64,000 nucleotides of DNA from the NCBI GenBank assembly GCA_903913215.1, contig CAIWKE010000021.1, positions 19,152 through 83,151 on the forward strand. Direction: 5' to 3'. Numbering within the stretch: position 1 is the stretch's first letter; the number at the start of each line of letters is the position of its first letter. The stretch is from an uncultured Holophagaceae bacterium. GTDB lineage: Bacteria > Acidobacteriota > Holophagae > Holophagales > Holophagaceae. The position numbers and the translations under genes are program-made. Positions 1-6,776 of this stretch are shown piece by piece. A model generated the notes under the pieces. It searched no databases. It was not told where the DNA came from and worked only from the letters and a program-made list of their open reading frames with translations.

Positions 1-1043
1 GGCTCGTACTTGATGGACCTGAAGTTGTACAGAGGCCGGAACTTCCCGCCCGCAGACATGGCGATGGAGTGGCCGTGGGAGGCGTAGGCGCCAGTATTGC
101 TCAGCACCTGCATATGGATGCCCTGGAGCACACCCTCGTTGGACACGGCGGTCTTGAGGTGGAGTTTCATGCCGTGGCGGGTGCGGGTGTCGATGAAGAC
201 CTCCTCGCGGGTCATGCAGTAGCGGACGGGGCGCCCGCCCGCCGCCAAGCTCATGGCCGCGGTCAGGGGTTCCACCACCACGTCCTGCTTGTTGCCGAAG
301 CCACCGCCGATGAAGGGCTTGATGACCTTCACTCGGCCCCAGGAGAGGCCAAGGGCCTGGGCCACGATGCGCCGCACGATGTGGGGGATCTGCGTGGAGG
401 AGTTCACCACCACGCGACCGTCCGAATCCACAAAGGCAAAGGCGCTCATGGACTCGATGTGGCAGTGCTGGACGATGCTGGTCTCGTAGTCGCCCTCGAT
501 GATGCGGTCCGCGGCCTCGAAGTCCTTTTCCACATCGCCGAAGGACACGCCGAAGGAGCTGACGATGTTGCCGGGGCGGTTCTCGTGCAGGACCGGGGCG
601 CCCTCGGCCATGGCGTCTTCCGCCGTCAGCACGTGGGGCAGCACCTCGTATTCGACCTCAATGAGGTGCAGGGCCTTCTCCGCCGTGAGGAGATCCTCGG
701 CCACCACCGCCGCGATGGCGTCACCCACGAAGCGGGCCTTGTCTGTGAGGATGAGGCGGTCCTCCACGTCCCGGTGCCCCGGATCCAGGGACCAGGGATG
801 GCCGGCCGTGGCGAATTTGATGGTGGGCAGGTCGGCGGGCGTGATCACCGCCACCACGCCGGGCAGGGCCTTGGCCTTGGTGGCGTCAATGCGGAGCACC
901 TTGGCATGGGCATGGGGGCTGCGGAGCACCTTGCCCACGAGCATGTCCCGCTCGAAGAAGTCATCGGTGTACTGGGCGCGCCCAGTCACCTTGGCGACGG
1001 CATCCAGTCTCTGGGTACTTTTCCCTACGACCTTGTGGTCCAT
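1..1043 (-). CDS. xdhA: Xanthine dehydrogenase molybdopterin-binding subunit, XdhA-like (3' part outside the window)
   Basis: The molybdenum hydroxylase large subunit that oxidises xanthine/hypoxanthine. The gene has no stop inside the window, so about 347 N-terminal residues are visible. It starts MDHKVVGKST and continues with the aldehyde oxidase/xanthine dehydrogenase a/b hammerhead domain (roughly residues 15-125), then the Mo-binding domain with the cofactor motif KPFIGGGFGNKQ. From memory it matches E. coli XdhA closely: ATAGHPWSLD, QHCHIES and SNTGAYASHGHS all have counterparts. The ATG at 1041-1043 follows a strong GGAGGTG ribosome site. It has no 2Fe-2S domain of its own, so it should need FAD and Fe-S partner subunits, which may lie beyond the left edge. 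It is the last visible gene of the leftward selenium/xanthine cluster, separated from yedF by a 124-bp gap with its own AT-rich leader. Confidence 0.92.
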   Translation of the reverse strand, partial: MDHKVVGKSTQRLDAVAKVTGRAQYTDDFFERDMLVGKVLRSPHAHAKVLRIDATKAKALPGVVAVITPADLPTIKFATAGHPWSLDPGHRDVEDRLILTDKARFVGDAIAAVVAEDLLTAEKALHLIEVEYEVLPHVLTAEDAMAEGAPVLHENRPGNIVSSFGVSFGDVEKDFEAADRIIEGDYETSIVQHCHIESMSAFAFVDSDGRVVVNSSTQIPHIVRRIVAQALGLSWGRVKVIKPFIGGGFGNKQDVVVEPLTAAMSLAAGGRPVRYCMTREEVFIDTRTRHGMKLHLKTAVSNEGVLQGIHMQVLSNTGAYASHGHSIAMSAGGKFRPLYNFRSIKYE

Positions 1044-1114
1044 TCGGCACCTCCGAGGGAGGCGGGAAACCCACACCCGCCGCACCTGAAAGTATGGAAT
1101 GGGGGGGAAGAAAT

Positions 1115-1129
1115 GGTAAAAAAATTACC
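1115..1129. promoter_or_regulatory. Inverted repeat in the xdhA leader
   Basis: A perfect 5+5 inverted repeat GGTAA-N5-TTACC lies about 70 bp upstream of the xdhA start in an AT-rich patch of otherwise GC-rich DNA. Next to it on the minus strand is TGAAAATTGTGA, similar to elements upstream of other purine genes in the window. It could be an operator or simply part of the promoter; no clear -35/-10 pair stands out. Function is inference. Confidence 0.35.
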
Positions 1130-1167
1130 TCGGGCAGGTCACAATTTTCATTAATCCACAGGACTTG

Positions 1168-1791
1168 CTAGCCGATGCTGAGCGAAGACCCCTCCAACAG
1201 GTGCCCGGCGATCTCGTACATGTTCGTGATGCCGCCCACGGCCAGGCTGCTGGTCAGCTTGAAAAACTCCAGGCAGGTGCCGCAGGCCAGCACCTCCACG
1301 CCCCGGGCCTCCAGCTTTTTCAGGTTGGCCAGGGACTCGGAGCCCTCCACCGCCAGCCGCACACCACTGTTCATGAGCAGCAGGCGCTTTGGCACCTGGT
1401 CAGCCTCGGTGAGCGTGTAGAGGAACCCCCGCATGAGCAGGCGGGCCAGATCCGGGTCGCCCTGGCCGATGCCGTCGCTGCTGAGGAGCAGCACCGCCGT
1501 GCCGCTGGGGACCTGGGGCGCCGCATTTGGTGCTGGAGCCACCGCGGGCTGGGTGCCGCCGGTGGCCGGAGGCGTGAAGCTGAGCCGGGTCTGGGTGCCC
1601 TCGCCGGGTTGCTCTTCCACCTGGCACTTGGCGTAGGCGCCGAACTTCAGGAGGTTCTCCCGGGAGGCGGGGTCGTCCACCAGGATGTCCAGGCGCCCGA
1701 AGCCCCCCTCGGCCAGGGCCTTACGGGCCAGGATCACCGGCTGGGGGCAGGGCAAACCCCGGGCGTCCAGGTCTCTAACGATGAGGTTCAT
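1168..1791 (-). CDS. yedF: Selenium metabolism protein YedF
   Basis: A 207-residue protein with an N-terminal TusA-like domain carrying the CPxP motif (LPCPQP, Cys15), a linker rich in Pro/Ala, and a C-terminal DsrE-like domain ending in the YedF hallmark LACGTC. Members of this family accompany selD and are thought to handle reactive sulfur or selenium on the CPxP Cys; the exact reaction is not established. The start at MNLIVRD (1789-1791) is chosen over an upstream in-frame codon because GGAGGAGCT precedes it and it overlaps the upstream DUF3343 gene by only 17 bp. It is the last gene of the selD group before xdhA. Confidence 0.9.
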   Translation of the reverse strand: MNLIVRDLDARGLPCPQPVILARKALAEGGFGRLDILVDDPASRENLLKFGAYAKCQVEEQPGEGTQTRLSFTPPATGGTQPAVAPAPNAAPQVPSGTAVLLLSSDGIGQGDPDLARLLMRGFLYTLTEADQVPKRLLLMNSGVRLAVEGSESLANLKKLEARGVEVLACGTCLEFFKLTSSLAVGGITNMYEIAGHLLEGSSLSIG

Positions 1792-2023
1792 AGCTCCTCC
1801 GATGTTGGCCCGGCGGGGGTTCCAGCACTCGCCAAAGTCCCTCCGCACCGCTCTTCCGCAGCGAGATGCCCTCGTCCTGCACTTCGACCAGGAGGCAGAA
1901 GCCGCAGGTACTGCGCACGCTGCGGGGGACCGGGATGAGTTCCACGCTGAGGCCCGTGGCCTTGAGCTGCTGCTCCGCTCGCAGGGCCGCGTGGCTGGAG
2001 GGGTAGGTAGCCAGGAGCAGCAT
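1775..2023 (-). CDS. DUF3343 putative Se/S carrier-like protein
   Basis: An 82-residue protein beginning MLLLATYPSSHAALRAEQ, the pattern of the DUF3343 (putative Se/S carrier-like) family, whose genes recur beside selD, yedF and a class V cysteine desulfurase. It carries CGFC (Cys40, Cys43), plausible residues for carrying persulfide or selenide, which is inference. It ends inside the start of yedF (17-bp overlap) and begins 1 bp after selD ends, so translation is probably coupled. No signal peptide or membrane segment is visible. Confidence 0.88.
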   Translation of the reverse strand: MLLLATYPSSHAALRAEQQLKATGLSVELIPVPRSVRSTCGFCLLVEVQDEGISLRKSGAEGLWRVLEPPPGQHRRSYEPHR

Positions 2024-2024
2024 C

Positions 2025-3044
2025 CTAGACGATCCTCACCAGCCCAGCGGGGCCACCGGTCTCGCCGATGAAGGAGGCAGGCACGCCTGCCTCCTTCATC
2101 GCGAGCAGGGCCGCCTCAGCCTCAGAGTCAGGCAGGGCCACCAGCAGCCCCCCGGAAGTCTGGGGATCGAAGAGCAGGTCCAGGGCCGAGGCCGAGGTGT
2201 TGCCCGTGAGGAAGCGGAGCCGTCCCTCGCGGTTGCGGTAGGTGCCTTCGGGGATGAGGCCCATGGCGGCGTAGCTCTCCACATCCGGCAGCAGAGGGAT
2301 GAGGTCCAGCTGGAGGCTGAGGCCGCAGTGTTCGCCGCTCACCATTTCCGCTGCGTGGCCCGCCAGGCCGAAGCCCGTTACATCCGTGCAGGCCATGGGG
2401 TGGAAGCGGGCGAGCACCTCGGCGGCGGCCTTGTTGAGGGTGGCCATGGAGTGCTCCGCCGCGGCCTGGGCCTCGGGCGAGGCACACTGGGCCCGCAGCG
2501 CCATGTTCACCAGGCCTGTGCCGATGGGCTTCGTGAGTAGCAGGCGGCCCCCCGGCAGGAGCGTGTTGTTCCGCCAGGCCCGTTCCGGGTCCACCAGGCC
2601 AGTAACTGCATAGCCCAGCTTGGGCTCGGGATCTTCGATGCTGTGTCCGCCCAGGAGGGCGCAGCCCGCTTCCACCAGGGCCTCCAGGCCTCCGGCCAGC
2701 ATGGCCTTGAGGGGCTCCAGGCCCAGGGCCTTGAGGGGATGGCAGACCAGGGCCAGGGCCGTGATGGGCCGGGCCCCCATGGCGTAGAGGTCCGAAAGGG
2801 CGTTGGCAGCAGCGATGCGGCCGAAGAGGTGTGGATCATCAACGATGGGCGGGAAGAAGTCCACGGTCTGCACCAGGGCGAGGTGGGGGCCCAGCCGGAA
2901 GAGGCCCGCGTCCTCACTGCCGGAGAAGTCCGCGAGCAGCTCCGGGTAGGCGGGCTGCACCAGGCCGCAGAGGGCCTGTTCCAGCACGCCCGGGCCCAGC
3001 TTGGCGCCGCAGCCGGAGAAGCGGGTGTGGTCCGTGAGCTTCAC
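2025..3044 (-). CDS. selD: Selenide, water dikinase SelD
   Basis: Makes selenophosphate from selenide and ATP. At 339 residues it is normal for the family. The catalytic pair is present near the N-terminus in SGCGAKLGPG (Cys12, Lys15); the second, non-essential Cys of the usual GCGCK is Ala. The AIR-synthase-like fold follows, with VQTVDFFPP and TGNTSASALDLLFDPQTSGG. The start is GTG at 3042-3044, sharing GTGA with the stop of the cysteine desulfurase gene, so the genes are translationally coupled. No selA, selB or selC is in the window. Selenophosphate made here probably feeds the labile selenium cofactor of the hydroxylase encoded upstream, not selenocysteine. Confidence 0.95.
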   Translation of the reverse strand: MKLTDHTRFSGCGAKLGPGVLEQALCGLVQPAYPELLADFSGSEDAGLFRLGPHLALVQTVDFFPPIVDDPHLFGRIAAANALSDLYAMGARPITALALVCHPLKALGLEPLKAMLAGGLEALVEAGCALLGGHSIEDPEPKLGYAVTGLVDPERAWRNNTLLPGGRLLLTKPIGTGLVNMALRAQCASPEAQAAAEHSMATLNKAAAEVLARFHPMACTDVTGFGLAGHAAEMVSGEHCGLSLQLDLIPLLPDVESYAAMGLIPEGTYRNREGRLRFLTGNTSASALDLLFDPQTSGGLLVALPDSEAEAALLAMKEAGVPASFIGETGGPAGLVRIV

Positions 3045-4171
3045 GAGAGGATGGCCTCCATGGCTGCCAGGGTGTCGCGGATCTGCAAGGGCGTGGTGAA
3101 GAAACCTGGAGAGAAGCGCAGGGTCCCGCCGTTGGCGAGGGTGCCGAGGCTCTGGTGGGCCGCGGGGGCGCAGTGGAGGCCCACCCGCGTGCAGATGCCG
3201 CGCCGATCGAGTTCAAGGGCCACTTCGCCCAGATCCCGCTCCGCGATGGAAATCGAGATGACCGAAGCCCGCTCGGCGCCCGGGGCCGGGCCCTGGACGG
3301 CCACACCCGGCAGGCGCAGCAGGCCCCGCAGCAGGTCGTCGCAGTAGGCCGCCTCCCGGGCCTGCACCGCCTGGATACCCGTGGCCGCGAGGAAGCGCAG
3401 GGCCACCCGCAGGCCCGCCAGGCCGGGCAGGTTGGGCGTCCCCGCCTCGAAGCGGTCCGGCAGGATGTCCGGTTGCACCTCACTGTCCGAAGCGCTGCCG
3501 GTGCCGCCGAATATCAGGGGTCGGAGCTGCGCGTCCTCAGCCAGATGCAAGCCTCCGGTGCCCGTGGGGCCAAGCAGACCCTTGTGGCCCGAGAAGCAGA
3601 GATACTGCCCCACGGGAGGCAGGGGACGGTGCCCCACCACCTGGCTGGCATCCACGCAAAGCGGGATGCCCTGGCGTTCGCAGCCCAGCCCGATCTCGGC
3701 CAGGGGCGGGAGACCGCCGGTGACGTTGCTGGCGGCCGTGAGCACCATGAGGTCCGGACGCCGGTCCAGCACCCAGCGCAGCATGGAGGGATCGGGATTG
3801 CCGCAACCGTCGAAGGGAATCACCAACAGGCGCAGGCCAGCGGTGGCCTCCAAATGACGCAGGGGCCGCATGACTGCGTTGTGCTCCAGGGAGCTGACGG
3901 CCACCAGACCCCCGGGCGGCACGGCACCCAGGATTACCAGGTTGAGGGCTTCCGTCGCGTTCTTGGTGAAGATGAGGCGTTCCGAGCCGCTGCGGCCCAA
4001 CAGGTTGGTGCAGGCTTCCCGCGTCTCGAAGAGCAGGCGGCTGGCGGCCTGGGCCAGGGGGTGGCTGCCTCTGCCCGGACTGCAGGTGCCCTGCTCGATG
4101 CAGGCGGCCAAGGCCGCCGCCACACCGGGGGCCTTGGGATGGCTGGTGGCGGCATTGTCCAGGTAGATCAT
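3041..4171 (-). CDS. Class V aminotransferase, cysteine desulfurase family (selD-associated)
   Basis: A PLP enzyme of 376 residues expected to release sulfur (or selenium from selenocysteine) as a Cys-bound persulfide. It starts MIYLDNAATSHPK, the usual N-terminus. The PLP-binding Lys is in CFSGHKGLLGP, and the active-site Cys is in VGLHCAPAAH near residue 335. It lies between yqeB and selD with 4-nt overlaps on both sides (ATGA before, GTGA after), so it is tied to selenium delivery and not general Fe-S assembly; no iscU-like scaffold is nearby. Whether its donor is cysteine or selenocysteine cannot be read from sequence. Confidence 0.92.
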   Translation of the reverse strand: MIYLDNAATSHPKAPGVAAALAACIEQGTCSPGRGSHPLAQAASRLLFETREACTNLLGRSGSERLIFTKNATEALNLVILGAVPPGGLVAVSSLEHNAVMRPLRHLEATAGLRLLVIPFDGCGNPDPSMLRWVLDRRPDLMVLTAASNVTGGLPPLAEIGLGCERQGIPLCVDASQVVGHRPLPPVGQYLCFSGHKGLLGPTGTGGLHLAEDAQLRPLIFGGTGSASDSEVQPDILPDRFEAGTPNLPGLAGLRVALRFLAATGIQAVQAREAAYCDDLLRGLLRLPGVAVQGPAPGAERASVISISIAERDLGEVALELDRRGICTRVGLHCAPAAHQSLGTLANGGTLRFSPGFFTTPLQIRDTLAAMEAILS

Positions 4172-4965
4172 CGCCCGCCCAGCCTGAGGATGGCCTCCAG
4201 GACGCCCCCGGCAATGGCGTTGGCCTTGTCGGAGACGCTGAAGCAGTGTTCTCGGCGCCCGCGGGGATCCACGTCGGCCACCTTGAGGCCCTGGCGGGCC
4301 TCGAAGCCGGGCCGGATCAGGCCCCGCACCACGCCATCAATGGCGGAGCGCAACACCTGGCCCCGGATGGCGAGAATGGGATCCCCGGCCTGCACAGAGT
4401 CGCTGATGCGGCAGAGGGCTTCCACGGGGCCTGCGGTGGGGGCGTGGAGAACTCGCTCCTGGCCCTGTCCTCCGATGAGGCCAGGCACGCCGGTGTTGGG
4501 CTCGGCGCTGCCGCTCAGGAGCACCCGGCCCAGGTCGTGCCCGCGGTTTGTCTCGATCACGGCGTGGGCATCGCGGCCCGCCTCGAAACCCGGCCCCAGG
4601 GCGATGACCAGGGGGGCCATGTCCAGGTGGGTGCCCAGGTTCCGCTTGGCAAGAATGGCGTCCACCAGGGCCAGGGGGTGCAGATGCTCCAGGCAGCGGC
4701 CTTCGGGATCCAGGAGGATACTTACAGGATCGCCAGGGCACCAGGCCTCGGGCAGCGCGTCGCAGCGCAGGGCCGTGACACCCTCCACGGTGGCGCTGCC
4801 GTCATACATGGCCTCCGAGAAGCTCACGGTGCGGCGAATGGACGTGGGGGCTTCGACTTCGAGGGCGATGACCCGGAAGCCGCAGCGCACCAGGCGCAGG
4901 ATGGTGCCTGTGGCCAGGTCCCCGGCCCCCCGCACCACCACCAGATTGCCCGCGATCATGCTCAT
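4168..4965 (-). CDS. yqeB: Selenium-dependent molybdenum hydroxylase maturation protein YqeB
   Basis: A 265-residue protein of the YqeB/EF2563 family, found with selD and molybdenum hydroxylases in genomes with the labile-selenium trait. It begins MSMIAGNLVVVRGAGDLATG, a Rossmann-like glycine-rich opening, and contains EAPTSIRRTVSF and a later ALGPGFEAG. The chosen ATG (4963-4965) overlaps the yqeC stop as ATGA; a longer in-frame extension upstream is only yqeC read in another frame. The stop again overlaps the next start as ATGA. The precise biochemical step is not known. Confidence 0.92.
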   Translation of the reverse strand: MSMIAGNLVVVRGAGDLATGTILRLVRCGFRVIALEVEAPTSIRRTVSFSEAMYDGSATVEGVTALRCDALPEAWCPGDPVSILLDPEGRCLEHLHPLALVDAILAKRNLGTHLDMAPLVIALGPGFEAGRDAHAVIETNRGHDLGRVLLSGSAEPNTGVPGLIGGQGQERVLHAPTAGPVEALCRISDSVQAGDPILAIRGQVLRSAIDGVVRGLIRPGFEARQGLKVADVDPRGRREHCFSVSDKANAIAGGVLEAILRLGGR

Positions 4966-5726
4966 GGACGTATTCCCTTCACCATGACCATACCTCGCTC
5001 CGGGCCCTCCAGGGCACCCAGCAGGATCCAGTCTGCGGGCAGGGCAGCCAACTGCTCTCGCGTGGGCAGGAAAGGGGCGCGGTCCACCTTGTTGAGGAGC
5101 AGGACCCGGCACCCGGGTGCGCCTTTGAACAGACCCAGAGGATGTCCCACCAGGGCCGCCAGGTGCTCCCAGCGGATGGGTTCTCCCGGGGCACAACCTG
5201 TGATCTGGGAGAACAGCTCGGACCGATGGACGCTGCGGTCGTCCAGGGGGCGGCCAAGGCCATCCAGCCCCAGCACTCCCACCACTAGGTCGGGTTGCGG
5301 GGGTAGCACGGGCTCATGGTCTGCGGGCGCCTTCAGGGGCAGGCGTTTGGAGCCGTCCGCCTCCACGAGGATGTGGGGCCACGCGGTTCTCAAGGCGGGC
5401 AGCCAAGAGGGATGGATGCCCTTCAGCTTTTCGGGCGGCTCGACCCGGGCCATGAGGAGGCTGAGGCCCGGCTGGGCGGCTGGCAGGGGCAGGGCACTTT
5501 CGGGGCCTTCCAGGTCTGGCCTCAGGAGCAGCGTCAGGGGGGGACGTCCAGCCTCCAGGCGCGGATCCAGCAGGTGGGTGGTGCAGCTGAGCAGCACGGG
5601 GCCGCCCAGGACTGTGAGAGCTTCGCCCAGACTGAACAGGGCGCGGGTCTTGCCCCCGGCGCCCACGAAGGCCACGAGGCCGCCAGCGGTGGGCAGCAGG
5701 GGCAGGAGGGTTTCGGCGAAGTTCAA
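4962..5726 (-). CDS. yqeC: Selenium-dependent hydroxylase accessory protein YqeC
   Basis: A 254-residue P-loop protein of the YqeC family. The nucleotide-binding loop is near the N-terminus (FVGAGGKTRALF), with ILVEADGSKRLPLKAP in the middle and LLNKVDRAP, an NKxD-like motif, near the C-terminus, so it probably binds and hydrolyses a nucleotide. The family travels with yqeB and selD in the SDMH gene set and is thought to help insert the selenium-containing cofactor. It lies 9 bp after the XdhC-like gene and overlaps yqeB by 4 nt. Confidence 0.92.
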   Translation of the reverse strand: MNFAETLLPLLPTAGGLVAFVGAGGKTRALFSLGEALTVLGGPVLLSCTTHLLDPRLEAGRPPLTLLLRPDLEGPESALPLPAAQPGLSLLMARVEPPEKLKGIHPSWLPALRTAWPHILVEADGSKRLPLKAPADHEPVLPPQPDLVVGVLGLDGLGRPLDDRSVHRSELFSQITGCAPGEPIRWEHLAALVGHPLGLFKGAPGCRVLLLNKVDRAPFLPTREQLAALPADWILLGALEGPERGMVMVKGIRP

Positions 5727-5735
5727 GACAGGGGC

Positions 5736-6776
5736 TCAGGGGGCCTGGCGGAGGGCCTTCCGGGCGCCATGGGTGGCCTCGAGGAGGGGGGCCTTCCGCC
5801 GGGCGGCGATCAGTTCACCGGCGATGGCCACTGCCAGTTCCTCGGGGGTTTCGGCGCCCAGTTCCAGGCCAATGGGACCGCGCAGGGCCTCCACCTTGGC
5901 CGAATCGAAGCCCTCCTGGGCCACCTGTTCCAGCACCAGGCGGGTCTTGCGGCGGCTGCCCATGAAGCCCGCATAGCGCCAGGGACGGGGCAGCACAGCG
6001 CGCACGCACTCCAGATCCGTGAGGTGCCCTTTGGTGACGATCACCACGTAGGTGGAGGGGTCGAAGGGGAACTTCCCCACAATCTCTGTGTAGCTGCCAC
6101 CCAGGGCGACCACGCCGCCGGGGAAGCGCCCCGGGGCCAGGAAGGGGGGCCGATCATCACCCACGCTGACCTGAAAGCCCAGGCCGGGAGCCAGGGCCGC
6201 CAGGGCCTGGCCCACGTGGCCGGCGCCGAGGATCAGCAGCTTCTCCCGGGGCAGCAAGGGATCATAGAGAATCCGACCGGACTCCGCCAGAACCGGGTGC
6301 CCGCTCTGCAAGGCCTGTCGCGCCAGTTCCGGATCTGCAGCGACGACGTGGCCCTCGAGCCACTGGCCTTGGCCGTCCATGAGGGCGGTCTCGCCCGTGA
6401 CCGGATCCTTGACCAGCAGGGCCGGGAGGCCCTGGCGCAGCAGGGTTAGTGCCTTCTGGTAGGGGGCCTTGTTGATCAGAGGCTCTACGAGGATGCGGCT
6501 GTTGCCCCCGCAGACCATGGCGTTGCCCTCGACCTCCATGCCCTGCATGTCGATATCAAGCAGGGTTGGCTGGCGGCCGCCCAGCAGCTCCGCCGCGGCC
6601 TTGAGGACCATGGCTTCGCCCCGTCCTCCACCGACGGAACCAAAGACCCGGCCCTCACGGCCCAGGAGCATCTTGGAACCTGCGTGGCGCGGGGCCGAGC
6701 CCTTCACCTGCACCACGGTGCAGAGGACGAACTGCCTGGGCTCCGTGGCGAGGATCTGGAGGATGTCAAGGCTCAT
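5736..6776 (-). CDS. XdhC/CoxI-family molybdenum hydroxylase accessory protein
   Basis: A 346-residue XdhC-type protein. XdhC proteins bind molybdenum cofactor and support its terminal sulfuration before insertion into xanthine dehydrogenase; this member presumably serves the selenium-dependent enzyme. The N-terminal domain has VVQVKGSAPRHAGSKML and GSVGGGRGEA, and the C-terminal Rossmann domain has LLILGAGHVGQAL and VVIVTKGHLTD, with the conserved RYAGFMGSRRK. Its ATG sits in an ATGA overlap with the stop of the fused xanthine dehydrogenase gene, and yqeC follows 9 bp later. Confidence 0.93.
   Translation of the reverse strand: MSLDILQILATEPRQFVLCTVVQVKGSAPRHAGSKMLLGREGRVFGSVGGGRGEAMVLKAAAELLGGRQPTLLDIDMQGMEVEGNAMVCGGNSRILVEPLINKAPYQKALTLLRQGLPALLVKDPVTGETALMDGQGQWLEGHVVAADPELARQALQSGHPVLAESGRILYDPLLPREKLLILGAGHVGQALAALAPGLGFQVSVGDDRPPFLAPGRFPGGVVALGGSYTEIVGKFPFDPSTYVVIVTKGHLTDLECVRAVLPRPWRYAGFMGSRRKTRLVLEQVAQEGFDSAKVEALRGPIGLELGAETPEELAVAIAGELIAARRKAPLLEATHGARKALRQAP

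Noticed and set aside
69..1154. Long rightward ORF opposite xdhA
   Set aside because: It is His/Gly/Ala-rich with no domain, and the opposite strand has a clear XdhA coding frame without a stop. It is a GC-bias shadow.
2025..3044. SelD with selenocysteine at its active site
   Set aside because: The active-site position is encoded by a Cys codon (SGCGAK), not UGA.
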